Assembly (NCBI RefSeq): GCF_000418555.1
Contig: NZ_ATKM01000007.1
Location: forward strand, 1-64,000
Source: Pseudomonas sp. P818
GTDB lineage: Bacteria; Pseudomonadota; Gammaproteobacteria; Pseudomonadales; Pseudomonadaceae
Direction: 5' to 3'
Length of the DNA: 64,000 nucleotides
Made by a program: the position numbers and the translations under genes. The notes under the pieces were generated by a model. It saw only the letters and a list, made by a program, of their open reading frames with translations. It did not search any database and was not told where the DNA came from. Of the stretch, positions 24,485 through 32,997 are shown piece by piece (position 1 is the first letter of the stretch; each line of letters begins with the position of its first letter).

Positions 24485-25191
24485 GCGGCGTTCAGCAGCA
24501 GCGCGACTTCGCTGCACGTATTCGCCAGCCTGGGGCGCAGTCTTTGCTGCCGGGCATCACGGCCGAGCGCATGGCGGTCTACGAGGAGCTGTTCTTCAAC
24601 AACGTCGCCAGCCTGGTGGGCGGTGCCTTTCCGGTGCTGCGCGGCGTTCTCGGAGCCGAGCGCTGGCAGCGGTTGCTGCGCGCGTTCTTCGCCGAGCACC
24701 GGGCGAGCACGCCGTACTTTCTCGAGATCAGTCAGGAATTCATTGCCTGGCTGCAGCAGGGTTATCGCGCCGAGCCTGATGACCCTACGTTCATGCTGGA
24801 GCTGGCCCATTACGAGTGGGTCGAGCTGGCGCTGGATGTCAGCGACGCGCAGTTGCCCGAGCACGGCTGGTCGCCACTGGCCTGGCCGCTGGCCTATCGC
24901 CGGCCGGTGCAGAGGATCGGTGCCGATCATTGCCCCATGCAGCCACCGGCCGAGCCGACCTGCCTGCTGGTCTGGCGTGACCGCCAGGATCAGGTGCGCT
25001 TCATGCAGCTGGCGCCGTTCGCCTATCAGCTGGCGTTGCGGCTGCAGGCCGGCGAGCCGTCTGGGCAGGCGCTACAGGCGCTGGCCATCGAGCACGGCCT
25101 GGCTGCCGAGCAGCATTACTTCACCAACGCCCGCGCGCTGCTGGATGACTGGCAGGCGCGCGATATCTGGTTTCCCTATTTCGAGGACTGA
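24481..25191 (+). CDS. hvfC: DUF2063 RiPP-recognition partner protein, HvfC-like
   Basis: 236 residues. The N-terminal DUF2063 domain (about 5-100) is recognisable from QRDFAARIRQP, RMAVYEELFFNNVASLVGGAFPVLRGVLG and the following RWQRLLRAFF segment. In HvfABC and bufferin pathways this protein binds the precursor and forms a complex with the MNIO that is required for catalysis. The start overlaps the MNIO stop (ATGA), so the longer frame from 24325 is not used. Confidence 0.87.
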   Translation: MSGVQQQRDFAARIRQPGAQSLLPGITAERMAVYEELFFNNVASLVGGAFPVLRGVLGAERWQRLLRAFFAEHRASTPYFLEISQEFIAWLQQGYRAEPDDPTFMLELAHYEWVELALDVSDAQLPEHGWSPLAWPLAYRRPVQRIGADHCPMQPPAEPTCLLVWRDRQDQVRFMQLAPFAYQLALRLQAGEPSGQALQALAIEHGLAAEQHYFTNARALLDDWQARDIWFPYFED

Positions 25192-25196
25192 CCACC

Positions 25197-25796
25197 ATGA
25201 TCACTTTGCTCAATCGCTTCCAGGACGCGCTGGAGGCTACCCGGCGCCTGGATTTTCTCGGCCCGCTGCTGCTGCGCCTGTATCTGGTGCCGGTGTTCTG
25301 GATGGCCGGCACGCAGAAGCTCAAGGACATCGACGCTACTGCCGCCTGGTTCGGCAATCCGGATTGGGGGCTCGGCCTGCCGTTTCCCGAGCTGCTGGCC
25401 TGGGCAGCGGCGCTGACCGAGGCTGGTGGCGCCATTCTGCTGCTGTTCGGCTTTGCCGTGCGCTGGATCAGCATCCCGCTGATCGTCACCATGCTGGTGG
25501 CCATCTTCGCCGTGCACTGGCCTTATGGCTGGCAGGCGATTGCCGACCCGTCCGCGCCGTTCGCCAACGAGCGCGTGCTGGCGGCGGCGGAGAAACTCGA
25601 GCGGGCGCGCAGCATTCTGCGTGAGCACGGCAATTACGACTGGCTGACCGCCAGTGGCAGGTTCGTGGTGCTGAACAACGGCATCGAGTTCGCCGCCACC
25701 TACCTGGTGATGCTGGTGGCGTTGTTCTTCAGCGGGGCAGGGCGCTGGTTGAGCATCGATTACTGGCTCGCGCGACGTTTCAGAATGTCCCGCTAA
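25197..25796 (+). CDS. DoxX-family membrane protein of the RiPP operon
   Basis: 199 residues with about four transmembrane segments of the DoxX type (LLLRLYLVPVFWMAGTQKL, then EAGGAILLLFGFAVRW and a C-terminal pair). DoxX proteins commonly close MNIO/DUF2063 operons; a role in redox handling or membrane export is suspected but not proven. It starts 5 bp after the DUF2063 stop. The 3' end overlaps the convergent AraC gene by 4 bp. Confidence 0.85.
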   Translation: MITLLNRFQDALEATRRLDFLGPLLLRLYLVPVFWMAGTQKLKDIDATAAWFGNPDWGLGLPFPELLAWAAALTEAGGAILLLFGFAVRWISIPLIVTMLVAIFAVHWPYGWQAIADPSAPFANERVLAAAEKLERARSILREHGNYDWLTASGRFVVLNNGIEFAATYLVMLVALFFSGAGRWLSIDYWLARRFRMSR

Positions 25797-26827
25797 CCCA
25801 GCGGATTGTCCCGGCGCCGGCTTTCGCGAAATTCGCCCGGCGTCTGCCCGGTCCAGCCCTTGAAGCTGCGGTGGAAGGAGCGTGCCTCGGTGAAACCGAG
25901 GTAGCAGGCGATGTCCTGGATCGCCAGGTCGCTGCGCAGCAGGTAGTGCTCGGCCAGTTCCTGACGCAGCTCGTCGAGGATCTGCTGGTAGCTGGTGCCG
26001 GCCTGCTGCAGGTGGCGCTGCAGGGTGCGCACGGTCATGTCGAACTTTTCCGCCACCCGTTCCTTGCGTGGCAGGCCGTCCTTGAGCAGCAGGCGCAGGG
26101 CGTTCTTCACCCGTCGCGGCAGCGGTTCGTCCTCGTCCAGCCCGGCCATCAGCGCCAGGGCGTGTTCCTCCAGGGTGCGCAGCAGGTTGGCGTCGGCCTG
26201 GCGCAGCGGCACGCCGAGGTAGTCCAGCGGCACCAGCAGGGCGTTGCAGGGTTGCTCGAACAATACCGGGCAGCCGAACAGCGCCTGGTATTCGGCCAGC
26301 TCGGTGCCGGCCGGTTGCACGTGCTCGAACCAGACTTCGCGCGGCGAATGCTCGGAGTCGGCGATCCAGCGCGCGTACAGCAGCCAGGAGGCGAGCACGT
26401 TCTCAACCATGTGCCGGCGCACCTGCGGCGCCTGATGGCGACAACTCCAGATCAGCCGCACGTGATCCTCGGCGGCTTCGAGACGGCTGGTGCCCATGTC
26501 GCCCACCAGTTTCTCGTATGGCACGATGCGGCCCATGGCCTCACCCAGGGTGGCGCAGTTCATGGCGATGTAACCGAGCACGCTCCACGAGCCGGGCTGC
26601 ACGAAACGCGCGGCGTGCAGGCCGAACAGCGGGTCGCCGGACACCTCCAGCAGATGCGCCAGCAGGCGTTCGTGCACCTCGCTGGGAATCCGCTTGCCGT
26701 TGTCGGCCAGGTCCTGTGCCTGGACACCGGCGGCCGCCAGCGCACGGTCGATATCCAGACCGAGCTGTTCGGCCTGGCGCAGGTACTTGAGCAGGGCGGG
26801 AACCGAGGTGTAGCCGAGGTTTTCCAT
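25793..26827 (-). CDS. AraC-family regulator (Arabinose_bd-type ligand domain)
   Basis: 344 residues. The N-terminal ligand domain of the OruR/PhbR-like subgroup spans about 20-210, and the C-terminal double helix-turn-helix about 240-340 (RVAEKFDMTVRTLQRHLQ and IQDIACYLGFTEARSFHRSFKGWTG). The frame is open well upstream, but the ATG at 26827 gives the family N-terminus (ENLGYTSVPALLKYL). It is divergent from the oxidase/dehydrogenase/kinase unit at 26953, its most likely target. Confidence 0.87.
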   Translation of the reverse strand: MENLGYTSVPALLKYLRQAEQLGLDIDRALAAAGVQAQDLADNGKRIPSEVHERLLAHLLEVSGDPLFGLHAARFVQPGSWSVLGYIAMNCATLGEAMGRIVPYEKLVGDMGTSRLEAAEDHVRLIWSCRHQAPQVRRHMVENVLASWLLYARWIADSEHSPREVWFEHVQPAGTELAEYQALFGCPVLFEQPCNALLVPLDYLGVPLRQADANLLRTLEEHALALMAGLDEDEPLPRRVKNALRLLLKDGLPRKERVAEKFDMTVRTLQRHLQQAGTSYQQILDELRQELAEHYLLRSDLAIQDIACYLGFTEARSFHRSFKGWTGQTPGEFRESRRRDNPLG

Positions 26828-26952
26828 GGATTCTTCTTGTTCTGCGAGGCCTGTCTTGATTGGCGATATGGCCTGTCCCGATTCGACAGTGACGGAAATC
26901 GGCGGCTGGCTAGTATAGGCAGCCATAAGTGCTGATCGGAATGGGGGATGCG

Positions 26953-28548
26953 ATGCGACGCTGGAACGGATGGGGAGACGAAGCGACCGAGGTGGAGCTG
27001 CCGGCTCATGGCGAGGCCTTTCTCGCCGAGCTGATCGGGCCGGGGCAGCGCCTGGCCGACGCCAGCCTGCAGGATGTGCTGGCGCGTGTGCCGGTCTCGC
27101 GTCTGGCCCCGCATCCGCTGATCTGCGTTGATGCCGAGGTGCGCGTGCGTCATGCCCGCGGCCAGAGCCTGCCGGACTGGCTGGCCATGCGCTCCGGCGA
27201 GTTCGGCCTGTTTCCCGATGGCGTCGCCTGCCCGGAAAGCGCCGAGCAGATCCGCGAGCTGCTGGCCTGGGCACAGAAGCATGACGTCACCCTGATCCCC
27301 TACGGCGGCGGCACCTCGGTGGCCGGCCATATCAACCCGCAGGCCGGCCAGCGCCCGGTGCTGACCCTGTCGCTGGAGCGCATGACGCGCCTGCTGGATA
27401 TCGACGAGGACAGCCTGATCGCCACCTTCGGTCCCGGCGCCAACGGCCCGCAGGTGGAAAGCCAGCTGCGCGCCCGTGGCTACACCCTGGGCCACTTCCC
27501 GCAGTCCTGGGAGCTGTCGACCCTCGGCGGCTGGGTCGCCAGCCGCTCCAGCGGACAGCAGTCGCTGCGTTATGGGCGAATCGAGCAACTGTTCGCTGGC
27601 GGCAAGCTGGAAACCTTCGCCGGCACTCTGGAGATTCCCACCTTCCCGGCGTCGGCCGCCGGCCCCGATCTGCGCGAGCTGGTGCTGGGGTCGGAAGGGC
27701 GCTTCGGGGTGATCTCCGAGGTGCGCGTGCGTATCAGCCGTCTGGCCGAGCAGGAGCGCTTCTACGCGGTATTCCTGCCCAACTGGCAACAGGCGCTGAG
27801 CGCCATTCGCAGTCTGGCCCAGGCGCGTGTGCCGCTGTCCATGCTGCGCCTGTCCAACGCCATCGAAACCCGTACCCAGCTGGCCCTGGCCGGCCACCCG
27901 CAGCAGATCGCGCTGCTGGAGAAGTACCTGGCGCTGCGCGGCGCCCGTGACGAGAAATGCATGCTGACCTTCGGCGCCACCGGCAGCCGGGTGCAGAACG
28001 CCGCCTCGCTGAAACAGGCGCGGCGCCTGCTGAAAGGTTTTGGCGGCGTGTTCACCGGCACCCTGCTGGGCAAGAAATGGGAGCACAACCGCTTCCGCTT
28101 CCCTTATCTGCGCCACGGCCTGTGGGAGCGCGGCTACCTGGTGGACACCCTGGAAACCGCCACCGACTGGTCCAACGTCGACAACCTGTTGAACAAGGTC
28201 GAAGCCAGCCTGCGTGACGAGCTGGTCGGCGAGGGCGAGCGGGTACACGTGTTTACCCACCTGTCGCACGTCTACGGCGAAGGTTCGAGCATCTACACCA
28301 CTTACGTGTTCCGCCCGGGCAGCGACTACGCCACCGCCATGGCGCGCTGGCAGCGCTTGAAAGCGGCGGCCAGCCGCACCATCGCCGAGAATCGCGGCAC
28401 CATCAGCCATCAGCACGGCGTCGGTCGCGACCACGCGCCTTATCTGGCGGCGGAGAAGGGCGAGCTGGGCATGGCCACGCTGCGCAGCCTGGCCACGCAT
28501 TTCGACCCGGAGCAGCGCCTGGCTCCGGGCGTGCTGTTGCAGGACTGA
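26953..28548 (+). CDS. FAD-binding oxidase, alkyldihydroxyacetonephosphate synthase-like
   Basis: 531 residues of the VAO/PCMH flavoprotein superfamily. The PP-loop region has PYGGGTSVAGHI from residue 117. The C-terminal block TISHQHGVGRDHAPYL (H486, H488) is the conserved motif of alkylglycerone-phosphate synthase (AGPS), where it shapes the active site. GGGGGA at 26943-26948 favours the ATG at 26953; GTG 26929 and ATG 26941 are alternatives. It forms a tight unit with a GlpD-like dehydrogenase and an FGGY kinase, which suggests glycerol-ether or glycerol-phosphate-like chemistry. Whether it makes or breaks such a bond is unknown. Confidence 0.8.
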   Translation: MRRWNGWGDEATEVELPAHGEAFLAELIGPGQRLADASLQDVLARVPVSRLAPHPLICVDAEVRVRHARGQSLPDWLAMRSGEFGLFPDGVACPESAEQIRELLAWAQKHDVTLIPYGGGTSVAGHINPQAGQRPVLTLSLERMTRLLDIDEDSLIATFGPGANGPQVESQLRARGYTLGHFPQSWELSTLGGWVASRSSGQQSLRYGRIEQLFAGGKLETFAGTLEIPTFPASAAGPDLRELVLGSEGRFGVISEVRVRISRLAEQERFYAVFLPNWQQALSAIRSLAQARVPLSMLRLSNAIETRTQLALAGHPQQIALLEKYLALRGARDEKCMLTFGATGSRVQNAASLKQARRLLKGFGGVFTGTLLGKKWEHNRFRFPYLRHGLWERGYLVDTLETATDWSNVDNLLNKVEASLRDELVGEGERVHVFTHLSHVYGEGSSIYTTYVFRPGSDYATAMARWQRLKAAASRTIAENRGTISHQHGVGRDHAPYLAAEKGELGMATLRSLATHFDPEQRLAPGVLLQD

Positions 28549-28550
28549 GC

Positions 28551-30134
28551 ATGGAACTGTGGAACGCCCGCTGGCGGGAGCGTGCGCTGCCTGAACTGGC
28601 CGCGCATGACTGGGATCTGCTGGTGATCGGCGGCGGCATCTGCGGTGCCGGCATCCTGCGGGAGGCGGCGCGACGCGGCTGGCGCTGCCTGCTGCTGGAG
28701 CAGCGCGACTTTGCCTGGGGCACTTCCAGTCGCTCGTCGAAGATGGTCCATGGCGGCCTGCGCTACATCGCCAAGGGCCAACTGGGGCTGACCCGCGACT
28801 CGGTGCGCGAGCGCCAGCGCCTGCTCGGCGAGGCGCCGGGGCTGGTGGAGCCGCTGAGTTTCGTCATGCCGCATTACCGCGGCGGCTTCCCTGGGCCCAA
28901 GGTCTTCGGCGGTCTGCTGAGCCTGTACGACGCGCTGGCCGGCAAGCGCAACCATCTGTTCTACCCGCTGCAACAGCTGCGCTACCTGGCGCCGGGCATC
29001 CGCGAGGACGGCCTGCTCGGCGGCACGCGCTTCTTCGATGCGGTGACCGATGATGCCCGCCTGGTACTGCGCGTGCTGGGCGAGGCGCGCGCCGAAGGCG
29101 CAGAGGCGCTCAATGGCATGCGCGTGGTCGAGCTACTGCGCGAGGCAGGGCAGGTGGTCGGCGTGCTGGCCGAGGATATCGAGACGGGCAACCGCTACCG
29201 CTTGCGCAGCCGCGCCGTGGCCCAGGCCACCGGCGCCTGGGCCGATCGCCTGCGCCAGCCCGGCAATGGCCGCATCCGCCCGCTGCGCGGCAGCCACCTG
29301 CTGCTGCCGGGCTGGCGCCTGCCGGTGGCGCATGCCTTCAGCTTTATGCACGCGGCCGATGGCCGGCCGGTATTCGTCTTCCCCTGGGAGGGGGCGACGG
29401 TGATCGGCACCACCGATCTGGATCATGCGGACGATCTGGACACCGAGGCGGCGATCAGTAACGAGGAGGTCGACTATCTATTGGCCGCCTGTGCCCAGCA
29501 GTTCCCGACCGCTCAGGTAATGCGCGGCGATGTGCTGTCGACCTGGGCCGGCGTGCGCCCGGTGGTGGGCGATGGCAGCGCCGGGCTCAAGCCCTCGGAC
29601 GAGAAGCGCGAACACGCGCTATGGATCGAGCCGGGCAGCGTGACCCTGGCTGGCGGCAAGCTGACCACCTTCCGCCTGCTGGCGCTGGAGGTACTGCGCG
29701 CCTGCGCGGGCTTCGTCGGCAAAACGGCGGACGATCAGGGCGGCGCGGTCTTCGCTTCGACTACTCCGACGCCGATGCCGGCATTGAGCCCGGCGCAGCA
29801 GCGGCGTCTGGCCGGCCGCCATGGCCGCCAGCTGGGCGAGGTACTGCGCCTGATCGACGAGGTGGGCGGCGATTGCGTCGCGGGTACGAACACCCTGTGG
29901 GCCGAACTGGCCTGGGCCGCCGAGGGCGAGCTGGTGCTGCACCTGGACGACCTGCTGCTGCGCCGCACGCGCCTGGGCCTGCTCTTGGCAGGCGGCGGGC
30001 GCGCCGAGCTGCCGCGCATCCGCGCGCTGTGCCAGCCGCGCCTGGATTGGATCGATGCGCGCTGGCAGCAGGAAGAGACGGATTACCTGGCGCTGTGGCG
30101 GCGTTGCTATAGCCTGCCGGATGACAGCGAATGA
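28551..30134 (+). CDS. FAD-dependent glycerol-3-phosphate dehydrogenase-like protein
   Basis: 527 residues of the GlpD/GlpA family. Residues 25-35 hold the dinucleotide motif VIGGGICGAGI. The family blocks DFAWGTSSRSSKMVHGGLRY and VFPWEGATVIGTTDLDH are present. It would oxidise sn-glycerol 3-phosphate or a related polyol phosphate to a ketone, passing electrons to quinone. It begins 2 bp after the AGPS-like stop, so it is co-transcribed. It lies with an AGPS homologue rather than glpF/glpK/glpR, so it is probably not the main GlpD of this genome. Confidence 0.83.
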   Translation: MELWNARWRERALPELAAHDWDLLVIGGGICGAGILREAARRGWRCLLLEQRDFAWGTSSRSSKMVHGGLRYIAKGQLGLTRDSVRERQRLLGEAPGLVEPLSFVMPHYRGGFPGPKVFGGLLSLYDALAGKRNHLFYPLQQLRYLAPGIREDGLLGGTRFFDAVTDDARLVLRVLGEARAEGAEALNGMRVVELLREAGQVVGVLAEDIETGNRYRLRSRAVAQATGAWADRLRQPGNGRIRPLRGSHLLLPGWRLPVAHAFSFMHAADGRPVFVFPWEGATVIGTTDLDHADDLDTEAAISNEEVDYLLAACAQQFPTAQVMRGDVLSTWAGVRPVVGDGSAGLKPSDEKREHALWIEPGSVTLAGGKLTTFRLLALEVLRACAGFVGKTADDQGGAVFASTTPTPMPALSPAQQRRLAGRHGRQLGEVLRLIDEVGGDCVAGTNTLWAELAWAAEGELVLHLDDLLLRRTRLGLLLAGGGRAELPRIRALCQPRLDWIDARWQQEETDYLALWRRCYSLPDDSE

Positions 30135-30191
30135 TGTGCGTAGGGTGCACCGTGGGCACTGGCAATCCACTGCTACCCGGGCCTGTCGCTT

Positions 30192-30253
30192 GTAGCCCGG
30201 ATGCAATCCGGGGATGAACGACGATGCAGCTCCCGGATTTCATCCGGGCTACG
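30192..30253. repeat. REP inverted pair (BIME)
   Basis: GTAGCCCGGATGCAATCCGG (30192-30211) faces CCCGGATTTCATCCGGGCTACG (30232-30253). Each arm is itself a hairpin. Related copies are at 6170-6228 and 23206-23227. Confidence 0.75.
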
Positions 30254-30280
30254 TAGCTAGATTGCGGCAACTCCGATCAG

Positions 30281-30319
30281 CTCCCTCTCCCGCTTGCGGG
30301 AGAGGGTTGGGGAGAGGGA
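30281..30319. repeat. Pseudomonas C-rich intergenic repeat (copy 2)
   Basis: CTCCCTCTCCCGCTTGCGGG followed by AGAGGGTTGGGGAGAGGGA. It contains a CTCTCCC/GGGAGAG hairpin and matches 25-63 in inverted orientation. Confidence 0.6.
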
Positions 30320-30493
30320 AAGCGTTTATTCGCAGGCCACCTGGCTCAGACGAAACACCCTCTCCCCCGGCCCCCGCTCTGCGCCCCAGCCCTTCGCAGA
30401 GCTCAGGGCGCTTCAGCGGGCGAAGCAGTGCTTCGCTATTTCCGCTTACGCCCCATAAATGGGAGAGGGGAGACATAACAAAAGGACCACACC

Positions 30494-32053
30494 TTGAGCG
30501 AACCAAGCTACCTGCTGAGCATCGACAACGGCACCCAGAGCGTGCGAGCGCTGCTGTTCGATACCCAAGGCAACCTGCTGGCCAAGGGCAAGGTGGAGCT
30601 GGACCCCTATTTCTCCAGCCAGCCGGGCTGGGCCGAGCAGGACCCGGAATACTACTGGGCCAGCCTCGGCGAGGCCTGCCGGCTGCTGTGGCAGCAGGTG
30701 GATATCGATCGCAGCCTGATCAAGGGCGTAGCGGTGACCACCCAGCGTGGCAGCATCATTCATGTCGACGAGCAGGGCGCGCCGCTGCGCCCGGCGATGC
30801 TCTGGCTCGACCAGCGCCGCGCCGATGTGCAGGGACGGATCAAGGGGCCCTGGGGCTGGCTGTTCAAGCTGGCGCGGGCCGAGGAGGCGGTGGATCACTT
30901 CCGCGCCCAGGCCGAGGTCAACTGGGTGGCTCAGCATCAGCCGGACATCGCGAATCGCACGCACAAGGTACTGCTGCTGTCCGGGTTTCTCACCCAGCGC
31001 CTGTGTGGCCGCTTCGTCGATTCCACCAGCAGCTGCGTGGCCTACCTGCCGTTCGACTACAAGCGCCTGCGCTGGGCAGCGCCGGGCGACTGGAAATGGC
31101 AGGCGCTGAAGGTGCGCCCCGAGCAGCTGCCCGAGCTGTTCAAGCCGGGCGAGCGACTGGGCAGCATCACGGCCGCCGCCAGCCGCCATACCGGTATTCC
31201 CGAGGGCCTGCCGCTGATCGCCGCCGGCGCCGACAAGGCCTGCGAGGTGCTGGGTTCCGGCGCCCTGGACGCCGGCACCGCGTGCCTGTCCTATGGCACC
31301 ACCGCGACCATCAACACCATACGCAGCCGCTATCTGGAAACCATCCCGCTGATTCCGCCGTACCCGGCAGCGCTACCGGATCACTTCAATACCGAGGTGA
31401 TGATCTACCGCGGTTTCTGGATGGTCAGCTGGTTCAAGCGCGAGTTCGGCCTGCGCGAGATGCAACGTGCCGAGGCGCTGGGCGTGCCGCCCGAGGCGCT
31501 GTTCGACGAGCTGGTCAACGCCGTGCCGCCCGGCTCCATGGGCCTGATGCTGCAGCCCTACTGGACGCCGGGCATTCGCGAGCCGGGCCTGGAGGCCAAG
31601 GGCTCGATCATCGGCTTTGGCGATGTGCATACCCGCGCGCATCTGTATCGGGCGATTCTGGAGGGATTGGCCTATGCCCTGCGTCAGGGCAAGGAGCGCA
31701 TCGAGAAACGCGCCGGCACCCGTATCGAGCGCCTGCGTGTGTCCGGTGGCGGTTCGCAGAGCGATGCGGCGATGCAGCTGACCGCCGACATCTTCGGCCT
31801 GCCGGCCGAGCGCCCGCACCTGTACGAGACCAGCGGCCTGGGCGCGGCGATCAACTGTGCGGTAGGCCTGGGGCTGCACGCCGATTACCCGAGCGCCATC
31901 GCCGCCATGACCCGCGTCGGTCAGGTATTTCAGCCGAACCCGGAGGCCCAGCGCATTTACCAGCAGCTCTACGGGCAGGTCTATCAGCGCATGTATCGTC
32001 AGCTCAAGCCGCTGTACCAGCGCATTCGCAAGATCACCGGCTATCCGGCATAA
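30494..32053 (+). CDS. FGGY-family carbohydrate kinase
   Basis: 519-residue kinase of the FGGY (glycerol/xylulose/ribulokinase) superfamily with an ASKHA fold. The N-terminal phosphate loop is LLSIDNGTQSVRALLFD, and the C-terminal signature is RLRVSGGGSQSDAAMQLTADIFGLP. The start is TTG at 30494 after AAAGGA. It is the third gene of the unit with the AGPS-like and GlpD-like enzymes, separated from them by 359 bp of repeats. It would supply the phosphorylated polyol the dehydrogenase uses. The sugar or polyol specificity is unknown. Confidence 0.85.
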   Translation: MSEPSYLLSIDNGTQSVRALLFDTQGNLLAKGKVELDPYFSSQPGWAEQDPEYYWASLGEACRLLWQQVDIDRSLIKGVAVTTQRGSIIHVDEQGAPLRPAMLWLDQRRADVQGRIKGPWGWLFKLARAEEAVDHFRAQAEVNWVAQHQPDIANRTHKVLLLSGFLTQRLCGRFVDSTSSCVAYLPFDYKRLRWAAPGDWKWQALKVRPEQLPELFKPGERLGSITAAASRHTGIPEGLPLIAAGADKACEVLGSGALDAGTACLSYGTTATINTIRSRYLETIPLIPPYPAALPDHFNTEVMIYRGFWMVSWFKREFGLREMQRAEALGVPPEALFDELVNAVPPGSMGLMLQPYWTPGIREPGLEAKGSIIGFGDVHTRAHLYRAILEGLAYALRQGKERIEKRAGTRIERLRVSGGGSQSDAAMQLTADIFGLPAERPHLYETSGLGAAINCAVGLGLHADYPSAIAAMTRVGQVFQPNPEAQRIYQQLYGQVYQRMYRQLKPLYQRIRKITGYPA

Positions 32054-32055
32054 CA

Positions 32056-32112
32056 GCGGCTACAGGCTACAGGCGGATGCTTTTGCCTGCGGCTTGCAGC
32101 CTGAAGCCTGCG
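32056..32112. terminator. imperfect hairpin repeat between convergent genes
   Basis: GGCTACAGGCTACAGGCGGA and the downstream GCCTGCGGCTTGCAGCCTG form an imperfect stem around a TTTT-containing loop. A related element is at 44967-45022; both sit at convergent gene ends. Confidence 0.45.
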
Positions 32113-32120
32113 GCCTGCCC

Positions 32121-32819
32121 TCAAGCCACATCCACCAGCACGATTTCGCTGTCTTCCTGGGCCTCGATGCGGATCAGCGTTTCATCGGCGATGGCCACGC
32201 CGTCGCGTGCCTTGGCCGCTACGCCGTTGACCGTGAAGGCGCCGGTGGCGCCCACCAGATAGGCCTTGCGACCCGGCTGCAGCACGTACTCGGCGCTTTG
32301 CCCGGCCTTGACCGTGGCCGCTACCAGGCGTGCGTCGGTGCGAATGCGCAGGGCATCGACGTCTTCCTCGTAGCCGCTGGCCAGGGTGACGAAGGCTCCG
32401 GAGCGGTCGCCTTTGGGGAACGGCTTGGCGCCCCAGGACGGCGGCAACCCGGCCTGGTTCGGCTGGATCCAGATCTGGAAGATCTTGGTGGTCTCGTCCT
32501 CCAGGTTGTACTCGCTGTGGGCGATGCCGGTGCCGGCACTCATCACCTGCACGTCGCCCGCTTCGGTACGGCCCTTGTTGCCCAGGTTGTCCTGATGGCT
32601 GATCGCCCCTTCGCGAACGTAGGTGATGATCTCCATGTCGCGGTGCGGATGAGGCGGGAAGCCCGAGTGCGGCGCGATCTCGTCGTCGTTCCAGACGCGC
32701 AGACGGCCCCAGTTCATCCGCTCGGCATCGTAGTATTCGGCGAAGGAAAAGTGATGGCGGGCATTCAGCCAACCGTGGTGAGCGCCACCGAGTTGTTCGA
32801 ACGGACGTACATCGATCAT
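32121..32819 (-). CDS. pirin-family protein (YhhW-like)
   Basis: 232-residue bicupin. Metal ligands typical of pirins are visible: H57 and H59 in FPPHPHRDME, H101 and E103 in GIAHSEYN. Bacterial pirins such as YhhW show quercetin dioxygenase activity or act as regulators. GGAGGA lies 7 bases upstream of the ATG at 32819; a TTG two codons earlier is less likely. It is divergent from the lipid-kinase gene, with 178 AT-rich bases between them. Confidence 0.88.
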   Translation of the reverse strand: MIDVRPFEQLGGAHHGWLNARHHFSFAEYYDAERMNWGRLRVWNDDEIAPHSGFPPHPHRDMEIITYVREGAISHQDNLGNKGRTEAGDVQVMSAGTGIAHSEYNLEDETTKIFQIWIQPNQAGLPPSWGAKPFPKGDRSGAFVTLASGYEEDVDALRIRTDARLVAATVKAGQSAEYVLQPGRKAYLVGATGAFTVNGVAAKARDGVAIADETLIRIEAQEDSEIVLVDVA

Positions 32820-32997
32820 GGTCAATCCTCCAGTTGCCTATGGGCTCAGTCCCATTCAGCGTCGATTGGGCGCATGATCTATGTGGAAAGATCGATTTAA
32901 AAGCGCAATATTTTCGGTCTAAATATCAGTTTATTGGATTAATTGTCGCGAAGGTCAGGCACTAGGCTTTCGTTGATCCGTTTCAAGGAGGACCGCG

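Larger units (their letters stand above)
30135..30493. other. 359-bp intergenic region filled with repeats
   Basis: No gene. It contains a REP inverted pair (30192-30253), a C-rich repeat (30281-30319), a further CCCTCTCCC-rich stretch to about 30470, and finally the RBS (AAAGGA, 30481-30486) of the kinase gene. Confidence 0.7.

Noticed and set aside
26560-28500. 646-codon frame antisense to the FAD oxidase
   Set aside because: Shadow of a well-supported flavoprotein gene; no domain.
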